From the NCBI GenBank assembly GCA_900318395.1, contig ONKL01000024.1, positions 1-50,371 of the forward strand: a DNA stretch of 50,371 bases, written 5' to 3'. The DNA is from an uncultured Prevotella sp. (lineage in GTDB: Bacteria > Bacteroidota > Bacteroidia > Bacteroidales > Bacteroidaceae). The notes beneath the pieces are model-generated. The model did no database searches and was not told the DNA's origin. It was given only the letters and a program-made list of their open reading frames with translations. This document shows positions 34,601 through 41,708 of the stretch, piece after piece. The position numbers and the translations under genes were made by a program. The stretch's first letter is position 1. The number at the start of each line of letters is the position of its first letter.

Positions 34601-34691
34601 CTGCGAGATTGGTCTTGAAGCCAACACGGGCATCCCCTATATGAGTATCATCTATCTGGTTAATATCTGTACCACCCCTAAAAAAGGATAA
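31677..34691 (+). CDS. FAD/Fe-S D-lactate dehydrogenase (Dld-like), three-domain fusion
   Basis: A 1004-residue oxidoreductase. N-terminal FAD-binding PCMH domain (about 40-270; FRAAGTSLSGQ, PPDPASIGSAMVGGIVINNASGMNCG), then a FAD-oxidase C-terminal domain with HAFEGNYHF and EHGTGRNMAPFV. Two cysteine clusters for [4Fe-4S] centres follow (Cys591, 594, 597, 601 and Cys648, 654, 658), and then a CCG domain with CCGQ and GCCGFAGDRGF motifs. This is the single-chain glycolate/D-lactate dehydrogenase architecture that passes electrons to quinone. Pairing with the divergent lactate permease supports lactate as substrate. No signal peptide, so it acts at the inner face of the membrane. ATG 31677 and 31680 are both possible starts. 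Confidence 0.88.
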   Translation: MMNQFLADLRQFMPSDRIYTDELRTLGWGTDASFYRQIPKVVLRSDGEAEISKIVGLCRKYKLPFTFRAAGTSLSGQSCTDSVLIVAGKHWEKYEIGDHQDTIKLQPGIVGARVNEILKPYGRVFPPDPASIGSAMVGGIVINNASGMNCGVHANSDRMMVSARIILTDGTVLDTGSEESKEAFRKSHPEFLKKIEALRDKVRADEELASRIRTKYSIKNVTGLNLRPLVAYDDPFDIIAHSMVGSEGTLAFLSEVTMKTLYDYKYKASAMVYFLTMKESCEAVVAMKKLKAGDEDLKMSAENLAVKSAEMLDYMSLNSVDDPVFLQYKKDVDAGKIEGVEPGDYHNLTAILTETKGVTHEQLLEKIEKIKACLGQFKLYIPAEFTEDPAVYGKYWAIRSGIFPSVGGTRPIGTSCLIEDVAFPIESLPEATVKLQKLIADHGYNDACIYGHAFEGNYHFILNQSFADEHEVARYAEMMRDVAKLVVEGYDGSLKAEHGTGRNMAPFVKYEWGEKAYETMKELKAIFDPEGLLNQGVIFNDDPDCFIKCLKPLPVLDYDFASVPDGGHYLMDPKLSTAKETIEQVKRANKCIECGFCEVNCMSCGLTLSSRMRIAVQREIRELEVTGRDPQRAATLRKQYKYYGDQTCATDGLCSTSCPMKINTGELTHLIRQLDMNKSTLGYQVGEFAANHMAGIKSGLRVVLDVAHLAHVTLGPTLMTNVCRTMNKMGMPLWTTAMPKKKRQPKKSDLTQFIIEKSIPHKEEEHSDLKVVYFPSCINQTMGLSKEAPVKHALVDEVIQLMAKAGYEVIFPEGMERMCCGQIWESKGMLDIADRKSAELEKALWEASEHGKYPVLCAQSPCLHRMRKVMKKMKLYEPAEFIMTYLVDRLDFHPTDKRIALHLTCSTRQMGVDKDMIALAKLCSTNVYLPEGVGCCGFAGDRGFTFPELNKYGLRKLRPQIEKNKIEVGYSNSRTCEIGLEANTGIPYMSIIYLVNICTTPKKG

Positions 34692-34720
34692 GACATAACA
34701 GAACAACAACCATAAAGAAA

Positions 34721-37024
34721 ATGAAAAAGATTATTCTATTATCCATCAGCCTGATGGTGACATTAGGGCTGATGGCCAAAGGGAATGAGAGCCGACAAAT
34801 GATGGATTTCGGCTGGCAGTTCTCTCAAAACGGAAAGTGTATAACCGTGGATTTGCCACACGATTGGGACATCTATAAAGGCCCTAACCCTGACAAAGGA
34901 GCCACTGGCACTGGAGGCGGATGGTTTGATGGTGGCAAAGGCGAATACAAGAAGATGTTCGCCACACCCAGCGCAGATCTGGTAAAACTTCACTTTGAGG
35001 GTGCCTACCAGCATGCCGAAGTCTTCATCAATGGTCAGAAGGCCGGACAGCACGCATACGGCTACACACCGTTTACGGTAGACGTCACACCTTATTTATA
35101 TAAAGACAAGCGACAGAATGAAGTGGTGGTGAAGGTAGACAATTCACAACAGCCCAATTGTCGCTGGTATAGTGGTTCGGGCATCTACCGCCACGTATGG
35201 TTGCTGACGATGCCAAAGGTACACATTGCCGAGAATGGCGTGTTCGTAACGACAACAGAGGTCTCTGCTGAAAAAGCTAAGGTGAAGGTCGAGGTGGAAG
35301 TAGAGAATGAGTCCGATGGAGCCTGTCAGGCAATAGTGACTGTCAAAGGCTGCTCTGAGCAGACTGTCAGCCTGAAAGCTGGTGAACGCCAGAAGGTCAC
35401 GTTCGACTACACCATCGACAAGCCACAACTCTGGTCGCCTGAGTCGCCTCATCTCTATACTGCCGAAGTGATGCTAAATGGAGAGAAGTCAGAGACAGTC
35501 AGCTTCGGAGTACGCTCATTCTCATTCGATGCAGAGAATGGCTTTATGCTCAACGGCAAGAAGGTGCTTATCAATGGAGCCTGCGTACACCACGACGATG
35601 GTATTCTTGGTGCAATGGCATTTGATGCCGCTGAGATCCGAAAGGTAAGACAGATGAAGGAGGCTGGGTTCAACCTGATCAGAACCTCGCACAATCCTAC
35701 GACCCGTGCCTTCCTTGATGCCTGCGACTCGATAGGTATGCTTGTCATCGACGAAGCCTTCGACGGCTGGCGCACACAAAAGAATCCATTCGACTACTCG
35801 ACTGTCATCGATTCATGCTACCGCGAAGATATACATGCCCTTGTGGGACGCGACAGAAATCACCCATGTGTCATCTCATGGAGTATAGGCAACGAGGTGA
35901 TGGAGCGTAAGGACATCCGAGTGGTCTACACAGCGCGACAGCTGAAAGCTGCCATTCTCGAGAAAGACACCACACGACCTGTTACGGAAGCCCTCTGTTC
36001 ATGGGACAGCGACTGGGAAATCTATGATCCACATGCAGAAGTGCTCGACGTGGTTGGCTATAACTACATGATCTTCAAACATGCCTCCGACCACCAGCGC
36101 GACCCTAAGCGCATCATGTGGCAGACGGAGAGTTTTCCACGCGACGCTTTCAGGAACTGGTCGATCACAAGCGATTTCAACTACGTAGTGGGCGATATCG
36201 TTTGGACAGGTCTCGACTACCTCGGCGAATCGGCCATTGGTCGCTACTACTATAAAGGAGAGCGTGAAGGTGAGCATTATGTCGAAGGTGGTATGCCTGA
36301 ATGGCACGGGGCTTACTGCGGTGATGTAGACATTACTGGCTGGCGCAAGCCCATCAGCCATTACCGAGAGACATTGTGGAGCGACAATACAAGCCTTTAT
36401 ATGGCCGTGAAAGAGCCCGATGGCTATTTCGGCACGATACGTGAGACCGCATGGAGCGTATGGCCCACATGGGAATCTTGGTCCTGGAAAGGATGGGAAG
36501 GTAAGCCTGTGGAAGTGGAAGTCTATACCAAGCAGCCTGAGGTTAAGCTCTATCTGAACGACCAACTGATCGAGACCAAAAAGGTGAATCGCGACACGCA
36601 GTTTAAGGCTGTATTCACCATCAACTATCAACCTGGCACATTACGTGCAGAAGCTGGTGAAGAACGTGTTGAGCTCAGTACGGCAGGCGAACCTGCAAAA
36701 CTGCGCCTGACTCCAGACCGTCGTACTATCAAAGCCAACGGACAGGATCTGGCCTTCGTTACCATCGAGGTTGTCGACCAAGAAGGTCGTGTATGTCCAG
36801 AAGCTGCCATTCCTTGCGAGGTCAGTGCCAGCGGCAGTGGTAAGCTGCTCGCTGCAGCCAGTGCTGATCTTAAAGACACAGAGCCCTACACTTCGCCACA
36901 TGTAAAGACTTGGAAGGGACGAGCCTTAATTGCCGTACGCAGTGCGCAGAAGACCGGACGCGTAAATCTCAGCGTCAAGAGCAGCCTACCACCCGCCAGC
37001 ATCAGCATTGTCACCACAAAGTAA
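34721..37024 (+). CDS. GH2 beta-galactosidase-type enzyme with DUF4982-like C-terminus, secreted
   Basis: A 767-residue GH2 protein with a signal peptide (about residues 1-19). Order: jelly-roll sugar-binding domain (LPHDWDI, WYSGSGIYRHVWL), Ig-like domain, TIM barrel with acid/base Glu392 in SIGNEVMER and nucleophile Glu470 in MWQTESFPRDAF, then a DUF4982-like domain and a C-terminal Ig/invasin-like domain (RTIKANGQDLAFVTIEVVDQEGRVCP). This architecture is typical of Bacteroidota beta-galactosidases and related exo-enzymes. It begins 29 bases after the lactate dehydrogenase gene without a visible terminator or promoter between them, so co-transcription is possible though functionally odd. 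It is unlike the LacZ-type GH2 at 3.4 kb. Confidence 0.88.
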   Translation: MKKIILLSISLMVTLGLMAKGNESRQMMDFGWQFSQNGKCITVDLPHDWDIYKGPNPDKGATGTGGGWFDGGKGEYKKMFATPSADLVKLHFEGAYQHAEVFINGQKAGQHAYGYTPFTVDVTPYLYKDKRQNEVVVKVDNSQQPNCRWYSGSGIYRHVWLLTMPKVHIAENGVFVTTTEVSAEKAKVKVEVEVENESDGACQAIVTVKGCSEQTVSLKAGERQKVTFDYTIDKPQLWSPESPHLYTAEVMLNGEKSETVSFGVRSFSFDAENGFMLNGKKVLINGACVHHDDGILGAMAFDAAEIRKVRQMKEAGFNLIRTSHNPTTRAFLDACDSIGMLVIDEAFDGWRTQKNPFDYSTVIDSCYREDIHALVGRDRNHPCVISWSIGNEVMERKDIRVVYTARQLKAAILEKDTTRPVTEALCSWDSDWEIYDPHAEVLDVVGYNYMIFKHASDHQRDPKRIMWQTESFPRDAFRNWSITSDFNYVVGDIVWTGLDYLGESAIGRYYYKGEREGEHYVEGGMPEWHGAYCGDVDITGWRKPISHYRETLWSDNTSLYMAVKEPDGYFGTIRETAWSVWPTWESWSWKGWEGKPVEVEVYTKQPEVKLYLNDQLIETKKVNRDTQFKAVFTINYQPGTLRAEAGEERVELSTAGEPAKLRLTPDRRTIKANGQDLAFVTIEVVDQEGRVCPEAAIPCEVSASGSGKLLAAASADLKDTEPYTSPHVKTWKGRALIAVRSAQKTGRVNLSVKSSLPPASISIVTTK

Positions 37025-37061
37025 ACTACGATGCGGAAGCGGTTCGTTTCTCATTAATGCT

Positions 37062-37757
37062 TCAAATTCTATATTCCTTTAATGCAGTCACGATGAGTTC
37101 CCTCTGAGCCATAAAAGAATTGTACGCTGTCTTGACCAAGTCCCAATTCCATGTCATCAGCCCGACACCCAAGCATTTCTTCAGCGTCGGACAGAAGGCA
37201 TTACGGTTGGTACGCATATAGTCCTTGATGATTTCTTCGTCACTGACGCCATAGGATCTTAACAAGGCCATACTAACAATACCCGTCCTATCCTTGCCAG
37301 CAGTACAGTGAAAGAGCGTACAGATGCCTTTACTCGCATTATCCTTTAATGTCCAAACGGCTTTGTCCAATTGGCTTCGGGAGTATTCATCTGTCACAAT
37401 GTCTGTATAGAGAGCCTTGAAGTCTGGCATCATTGCCTTCAGCTTCTCAGGATGTTTGCGCAAGTTCTTGACGATGGTCATTGGGTCGGAACCTGTCTCA
37501 TGGGTAATGCCGACAGCCGCATCATTCAGTAGGGGAATTTGCAGATATTCAATTCCTTCAGGCAATGGGTCTGGAAATTCAGCCGACTCTACTGGTGTCC
37601 TGAGGTCGATGACACACTTGATACCATACTTATTACAGAGTTCGGTGCATTCTTTGGGTGTTAGGATACTGAGCTTCCCACTACGCAGGAAAAGCCCCTT
37701 GGAGACGATACCGCCGCCAACGCTACCAAGGTCTCTCAGGTTCAGTTCTCTCTTCAT
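37062..37757 (-). CDS. tyrosine-phosphatase-fold protein (PTP3/SIW14-like)
   Basis: A 231-residue protein of the Y_phosphatase3 type. It opens with NLRDLGSVGG and LFLRSGKLS, has the conserved IDLRTPVE segment, and carries the phosphatase P-loop HCTAGKDRTG with catalytic Cys151 and Arg157. Family members remove phosphate from phosphotyrosine, inositol phosphates or phosphosugars. No signal peptide is seen. The substrate is not deducible. Its start is 51 bases from the end of the fucose-isomerase-like gene, on the same strand, so it may be the downstream member of that transcript. Confidence 0.85.
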   Translation of the reverse strand: MKRELNLRDLGSVGGGIVSKGLFLRSGKLSILTPKECTELCNKYGIKCVIDLRTPVESAEFPDPLPEGIEYLQIPLLNDAAVGITHETGSDPMTIVKNLRKHPEKLKAMMPDFKALYTDIVTDEYSRSQLDKAVWTLKDNASKGICTLFHCTAGKDRTGIVSMALLRSYGVSDEEIIKDYMRTNRNAFCPTLKKCLGVGLMTWNWDLVKTAYNSFMAQRELIVTALKEYRI

Positions 37758-37787
37758 CTATGTGCAAACAAGGTCCAACAAATCCAT

Positions 37788-37818
37788 ATTATTCAATTAC
37801 TATCATTCTCATTTCAAT
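37788..37818 (-). pseudogene. relic of a cyclophilin 3' end
   Basis: The sequence matches the last codons and early trailer of the peptidyl-prolyl isomerase gene at 48080-48808 with one mismatch over 31 bases. In the matching frame both encode EMRMIVIE followed by a stop. Here it lies between the phosphatase and fucose-isomerase-like genes and overlaps the stop region of the latter in another frame. It is too short to be functional. Confidence 0.6.
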
Positions 37819-39002
37819 ATCTCTTCTAACAATGATTTCCAACAGCCAGGGACAATGATATGATGATTGCCGATAGGATTAGTCAAGAAATAAGAGGCTT
37901 GACTTTTATCCGACAGCTGGATGACCTGCTGAGTGCGACAGAGATCTGGTTTTGACAGATTTCTGACCAATGTACCCTCTGCGATGAAACTGCGAGACAA
38001 GTCACCAGACACCTTGAACACAGTGACCGCACCTTCCTTCATATATCCCCTGATGCCCACACCAATACCAGATTCAAAGTGTGTGTCGAACTCATAGCGC
38101 TCTACCATGTTCAACGGAATCGTACAATGGGCAAAGAGTATCTCACCTGTTTCCGGATCAATGGCTGAGGGATTTGCCTGAAAACCAGACAGCCCAGTAA
38201 ATGATTGGATAATCTTCATCGACAACATGGCTGGCACATCACCCTCGCAGCCTGCCACAAACCCTTCGGAATTCAGCTTTGCCAAAGCCAGACAGCCTGT
38301 ATTCTTCACAGTGCTCAGCAAGTCAAAGCATCGTAACGTAAACCCTTGGAGCTGTTGCTTGTCAATGATGTCTCTCAGTGCCTTGTATATCCTGTTGGCT
38401 CCTGGGAGAGACTTTCTTATCATTTCCCTGTCAGATGATTCACTTGGCATTTCTTCTGGGATGACAGCAATCGTATCAAGAAGTGTATTCATAGGCACAT
38501 CCACTAATTCTATACCTAACCGTTGCTTCACAACATCAGCATCAGCATAGCTGGAAATCAGCCAGTCAGAAGGCTTGCCGATAATACCTAACCGACTACC
38601 ATTCATCTTTTTCCTCGCTCCCTCAACCTTTTCCAAGAGTAGTATTCGACTGGTGATATACTCAGGGCTGCCATGAATAATCTCTCCACTGAGATGATTC
38701 TGTCGAAGATAGGAGAGAATCTCCATCGATGCGGCAAGTGAATTGCTCTTCCCGGAAGTCAACAAGTAGAAGGGACGGCCTGATTTCTCCCGTAATTTGG
38801 GGAGCAACGCTTTGAAAATGCCTTCCGTCCCACCAGTCCTTACAAAGATCAGGTTGAGTGTATGGTTTCCATAATCGGAGTAGTCGCTGCCCTTGAACAA
38901 ATGGTCAATACCAAGACTGCCAAGAAAATCCTTGGTTACGGCATCGACAGCTTGTTCGTCGTGAAGTTCAGATGTCAGTGTAAATATAGCAGTTTGTACC
39001 AT
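37809..39002 (-). CDS. L-fucose isomerase-like protein (FucI/AraA fold)
   Basis: A 397-residue cytoplasmic protein. I recognise it as COG2407-like, related to L-fucose/L-arabinose isomerases, from its length, the alternating alpha/beta N-terminal half, the GIIGKPSDWLI segment, and the metal-site-like region GFVAGCEGDVPAMLSMKIIQSFTG. In true isomerases this region provides Glu and Asp ligands for a divalent metal. It lacks close similarity to canonical FucI (about 590 residues), so the substrate is unknown. A role in handling sugars released upstream (fucose from GH29) is possible but inferred. The gene ends inside a relic of a cyclophilin 3' end. Confidence 0.65.
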   Translation of the reverse strand: MVQTAIFTLTSELHDEQAVDAVTKDFLGSLGIDHLFKGSDYSDYGNHTLNLIFVRTGGTEGIFKALLPKLREKSGRPFYLLTSGKSNSLAASMEILSYLRQNHLSGEIIHGSPEYITSRILLLEKVEGARKKMNGSRLGIIGKPSDWLISSYADADVVKQRLGIELVDVPMNTLLDTIAVIPEEMPSESSDREMIRKSLPGANRIYKALRDIIDKQQLQGFTLRCFDLLSTVKNTGCLALAKLNSEGFVAGCEGDVPAMLSMKIIQSFTGLSGFQANPSAIDPETGEILFAHCTIPLNMVERYEFDTHFESGIGVGIRGYMKEGAVTVFKVSGDLSRSFIAEGTLVRNLSKPDLCRTQQVIQLSDKSQASYFLTNPIGNHHIIVPGCWKSLLEEILK

Positions 39003-39243
39003 AAATTAAAAATATTTGAATCAACAGATGTAGCATAGCTATAGCGGATCTTGTTCAGTTATAATGGTTGGCTTATCTTCATATTGTTCCATTGTTTCTC
39101 CTAATCTTTGTTGTAAAACGGGGCAAATTTACTCATTTTTGATCGATTTTCAGTACTTTTGTGCAAACAATTAGGATTGTTTATGAATATGATAGAAATT
39201 CGTTCGAGTTTGCTTACGCTCGGGATTGCTCAAACATGTTTGG
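39003..39243. other. intergenic region with an orphan promoter-like site
   Basis: A 241-base gap upstream of the fucose-isomerase-like gene. TACTTTTG at 39154-39161 fits a rightward -7 box, but only a 32-codon frame (39183-39281) follows, which runs into the convergent PNPOx gene. It may be the promoter of a lost rightward gene. No -7 box with correct spacing was found for the leftward gene. Confidence 0.4.
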
Positions 39244-39678
39244 CTATTCTCTCGCTGAATCGTAAACTTCGCCAGCAATGAGATCGAAATGTTGGAATAC
39301 TGGCGGTGTCGGTGCTAAGTCGTAATAGTCTATCTCGGCTATCGGCAGACAGAAGTATTCCATCTGGTCATAGCTCGTATAAAGACGAGGCAGCACGGGA
39401 TTATGGTCGTATATCCATCGCTTCACATCATCCTCGACGTTAAAGTTCACCATGCCTGAGCATCTAACGGAAATATTATCTGCATAGGCCAGTATCTCAA
39501 CATTGGGATTCTGGCGTAACTCCCGATAGACTGCCTTTTGGGCAGAAGTGGCAAAGTAGAGCACATGCCCTTCTTGTTTCATGATCTGGAAGATGCGCAA
39601 CTTAGGAAGATTGCCCTCGCACGTTGCAAGGGCAATCTCTTTGTGATCTTTCAGGAACTGAATTGCTTTGTCGAACAT
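39244..39678 (-). CDS. PNPOx-fold flavin-binding family protein
   Basis: A 144-residue protein of the pyridoxamine-5'-phosphate-oxidase-like split-barrel family. It shows FLKDHKEIALATCEGNLPKLRIF, a barrel strand with LYFATSAQKAVYRELRQNPNVEILAY and a final FQHFDLIAGEVY. These small proteins bind FMN or F420/haem, and most have unknown substrates. The start at 39678 gives the usual family N-terminus 5 bases after the cupin stop; an ATG at 39690 would overlap the cupin gene. It is probably co-transcribed with the cupin gene from 40182-40212. Confidence 0.8.
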   Translation of the reverse strand: MFDKAIQFLKDHKEIALATCEGNLPKLRIFQIMKQEGHVLYFATSAQKAVYRELRQNPNVEILAYADNISVRCSGMVNFNVEDDVKRWIYDHNPVLPRLYTSYDQMEYFCLPIAEIDYYDLAPTPPVFQHFDLIAGEVYDSARE

Positions 39679-39683
39679 TGCGC

Positions 39684-40139
39684 TTACCATTTCAGTTCTT
39701 CCTGCAGGATTGTGCCATCGGTCATAGGACTGTCAGCCTCAGTGAAGGCATTAGCCTTGTACTGGATGCAGAGCATGGTCAGGTTCTCGCTGCCAGTATT
39801 CTTCAGCGCACGCTTACCATCGGGAGCGACGCGGATAATGGTGCCTTCGCTGACAGGGAAGATCTCACCATCCACCTGATACAGACCTTCGCCCTTCAGG
39901 ATAATGTACAGCTCCTCGTGAGTCTTGTGGGTGTGCAGAAAACCACTGTCCTGACCAGGAACGAGTGTCTGGAAACTCAGTTCGCTACCAGTTGCACCTA
40001 CGGCCTGACCTGCGAACACCTTACCCTGAATGGTTACGTTTGGTCCCATCGGAAGCACGTGCTCGATAATCTCGTTCATCTTACCTACGCTTACTGCGCT
40101 GAAATTCTTACCACTCTTAATTGTCTCAATCTGTTTCAT
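39684..40139 (-). CDS. cupin-domain protein
   Basis: A 151-residue single-domain cupin. Motif 1 is HTHKTHEELYIILKGEG, containing the usual metal-binding His and Glu, and motif 2 lies in SEGTIIRVAPDGKRALKNTG, where the usual His is not obvious. A metal-dependent isomerase, dioxygenase or sensor role is possible, and sequence does not decide. It is divergent from a truncated HxlR-type regulator and shares an intergenic region rich in palindromes. HxlR regulators often control adjacent redox or electrophile-response genes, so redox-stress control is a reasonable inference. Confidence 0.85.
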   Translation of the reverse strand: MKQIETIKSGKNFSAVSVGKMNEIIEHVLPMGPNVTIQGKVFAGQAVGATGSELSFQTLVPGQDSGFLHTHKTHEELYIILKGEGLYQVDGEIFPVSEGTIIRVAPDGKRALKNTGSENLTMLCIQYKANAFTEADSPMTDGTILQEELKW

Positions 40140-40181
40140 AATTCTTATTCGTTTAAAATGTTATTTGTTTGATTTCGAGTG

Positions 40182-40212
40182 CAAAGGTACGACAAGTTTT
40201 TCAATCCCACAA
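40182..40212 (-). promoter_or_regulatory. promoter of the cupin-PNPOx operon
   Basis: Minus-strand CTTG-like -33 (TTG at 40210-40212), 20 bases, then TACCTTTG (40182-40189). The leader to the cupin ATG is about 40 bases. Confidence 0.65.
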
Positions 40213-40218
40213 GAAGGC

Positions 40219-40247
40219 ACTTTTTGGTGAGATAGTTACCAAAAAGT
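40219..40247. promoter_or_regulatory. palindromic operator candidate upstream of the cupin promoter
   Basis: Perfect 10-base arms ACTTTTTGGT (40219-40228) and ACCAAAAAGT (40238-40247) around 9 bases, just upstream of the leftward -33 box. The GGT...ACC half-sites match those in the second palindrome at 40358-40374, suggesting one dimeric regulator binds both. Confidence 0.6.
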
Positions 40248-40253
40248 AGGAAT

Positions 40254-40327
40254 TGTGATGTTATCGAACTTCTGCGAAAGTGGCGTTAACTGTGATGTTA
40301 TCGAACTTCTGCGAAAGTGGCGTTAAC
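40254..40327. repeat. perfect 37-bp tandem direct repeat
   Basis: The 37-base unit starting TGTGATGTTATCGAAC and ending GGCGTTAAC occurs at 40254-40290 and again at 40291-40327 without differences. Such exactness implies a recent duplication or active maintenance. It lies between the two operator-like palindromes of the cupin/HxlR divergent region. Confidence 0.9.
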
Positions 40328-40346
40328 TTAGATTAACTAAGTGAAA

Positions 40347-40378
40347 TTTGGTAATTCGGTAACTATTGGTTACCTTTG
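40347..40378 (+). promoter_or_regulatory. HxlR promoter overlapped by a palindrome
   Basis: TTTG (40347-40350), 20 bases, TACCTTTG (40371-40378), a full consensus promoter. A palindrome GGTAAC-N5-GTTACC (40358-40374) fills the spacer and overlaps the -7 box, the classic position of a repressor site, so autoregulation by the HxlR protein is likely. Confidence 0.7.
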
Positions 40379-40396
40379 CGTTCTAATAAGTATATT

Positions 40397-40615
40397 ATGG
40401 CAGATATCAAAGCAGAGTATTTAGCCTGTCCTATCAGGCAAGTAGTGAGTCGTTTCGGCGACAAGTGGTCCATGCTGGTGCTCTATATGCTTCACACCAG
40501 CGAGACGGGTGTATTGCGCTTTAATGAGATCCGCCGTCTGATGACGGACTGTTCCCAGAAGATGCTCTCGCAGACACTGAAGAATCTGGAGCAGAGTCAC
40601 CTTGTTCATCATTAA
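40397..40615 (+). pseudogene. truncated HxlR-family transcriptional regulator
   Basis: A 72-residue protein with the characteristic HxlR start CPIRQVVSRFGDKWSMLVLYML, followed by LRFNEIRRLMTDCSQKMLSQTLKNLEQSHLV, which includes the recognition helix. Family members run to about 100-120 residues and continue through a beta wing and a dimerisation helix. Here the frame stops immediately after the recognition helix (HLVHH, stop), so the wing and C-terminal helix are missing. The intact promoter and palindrome suggest recent loss. The truncated protein might still bind DNA weakly. The next gene starts 7 bases downstream, consistent with a deletion that joined it to the regulator. Confidence 0.75.
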
Positions 40616-40621
40616 CATTTT

Positions 40622-41335
40622 ATGAATGCATTTGTAGAATATTTCAGAAACATACAAGAGCATAACGGGGATATCGGATATATCCATTCGTGCCCCGAGC
40701 TGATGGAATGTATCCGTCAGGTAGGGTTCCTGCCGCTGCTGGAAAGTGGCATTCAAGGCTATGCAGCAGAGAGCCTGATGGCCGAGGAATGCCGATTCAC
40801 GCAGTTCCCCGATGGCACATGGGAATGGCCATTATGGCAATGGAAGGGTTCCGTGTTGCGTGAGGGCGGCTGTGTCTATGGTAAGTTCTTTGCAGGCAAG
40901 GCGGGCTTCATCAGTCGTGAGTGGTGGCCAGACTTCTATAATTGGCGTCGCAGCCATAACCCTGTGCCAGAGGAAGGCTCCATCGAGGATATCATCCTTA
41001 CCACCCTGCGTGAACACGGCAGTATGATAGCCCGTGAACTGCGTGCCGCCTGCGACTTCACTGGCAAGAATATGCGCTCGAAGTTCGATGCGTATGTGGG
41101 GCGCTTGCAGATGGGCACCCATATCGTGACCGAGGATTTTGTCTATCCCGTTGACAAGCACGGACGGGAATATGGCTTCGGATGGTCGTTGCTTACCACA
41201 CCCGAGCAGCTGATAGGGCGCGAGGCTTGTCTGACAGACAGGGCTCCCGAGGAATCCTATCAGCGCATGGTGGAACATCTGGCAGGACTGTTGCCCAACG
41301 CTACTGAGAAACAAATCAAGAAATTGCTGAAATGA
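40622..41335 (+). CDS. AlkZ-related winged-helix protein
   Basis: A 237-residue soluble protein. I recognise it as the Bacteroidota AlkZ-related family, distantly connected to YcaQ/AlkZ DNA glycosylases, from ESLMAEECRFTQFPDGTWEWPLWQWKG, FFAGKAGFISREWWPDFYNWRR and the winged-helix-like ILTTLREHGSMIARELRAACDFTGKNMRSKFDAYVGRLQMG. No enzymatic role is established for these proteins to my knowledge. It lies 7 bases after the truncated HxlR gene and may be expressed from the HxlR promoter. Other HxlR family genes are not usually followed by this gene, so the neighbourhood may be a product of the deletion. Confidence 0.55.
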   Translation: MNAFVEYFRNIQEHNGDIGYIHSCPELMECIRQVGFLPLLESGIQGYAAESLMAEECRFTQFPDGTWEWPLWQWKGSVLREGGCVYGKFFAGKAGFISREWWPDFYNWRRSHNPVPEEGSIEDIILTTLREHGSMIARELRAACDFTGKNMRSKFDAYVGRLQMGTHIVTEDFVYPVDKHGREYGFGWSLLTTPEQLIGREACLTDRAPEESYQRMVEHLAGLLPNATEKQIKKLLK

Positions 41336-41393
41336 ATGACGTTAAAGAACTCATCTCTTTTTTATAGATATGAAAGAGGGCTGTTTCTGATAT

Positions 41394-41627
41394 GTGCCAT
41401 TGTCTTGGAGACATTCGACACTCCTTGGAAAGAGCGAGGCAGAGGTACAAGAACGTATCGACAGTATATGGGCACACTTCTTCATCCCTGGCGACATCAA
41501 CAAGTATGATGCCGACGGCGAGAAATGCGTCTATTACGAGGTGGGCAATTCGATGGGCATCATCGTAGATACCGGCAGTAATGATATATGCTGGAGCGGT
41601 CGGTCGAAACCGAGTTTTATTCTGTAG
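41394..41627 (+). pseudogene. N-terminal fragment of a GH8-type glycoside hydrolase
   Basis: The open frame reads LLGKSEAEVQERIDSIWAHFF, then PGDINKYD, EKCVYYEVGNSM and IIVDTGSNDI. This matches the region before the first catalytic motif of GH8 exo-oligoxylanase-type enzymes, where a line like YYEVGDSMAYI-DTGNNDVRSEGMSYGM is expected. Here the frame degenerates to CWSGRS exactly where RSEGMS should be, then stops, and no ATG or signal peptide precedes it. I read it as the stub of a GH8 gene deleted on both sides. The 373 bases between the AlkZ-related gene and the serine hydrolase gene hold only this and a minus-strand coding-like tail. Confidence 0.5.
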
Positions 41628-41708
41628 TACTATTCTTCTTCGGGAAGTAGAGCAAGCGGCGGCTTTCGCGCACCTTCCACAGACTCGGATGTTCGCCCTT
41701 GCAGGTGA

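Noticed and set aside
40254-40327. 37-bp repeat as a possible CRISPR array
   Set aside because: The two units are directly adjacent without spacers and there are no cas genes, so it is a tandem duplication.
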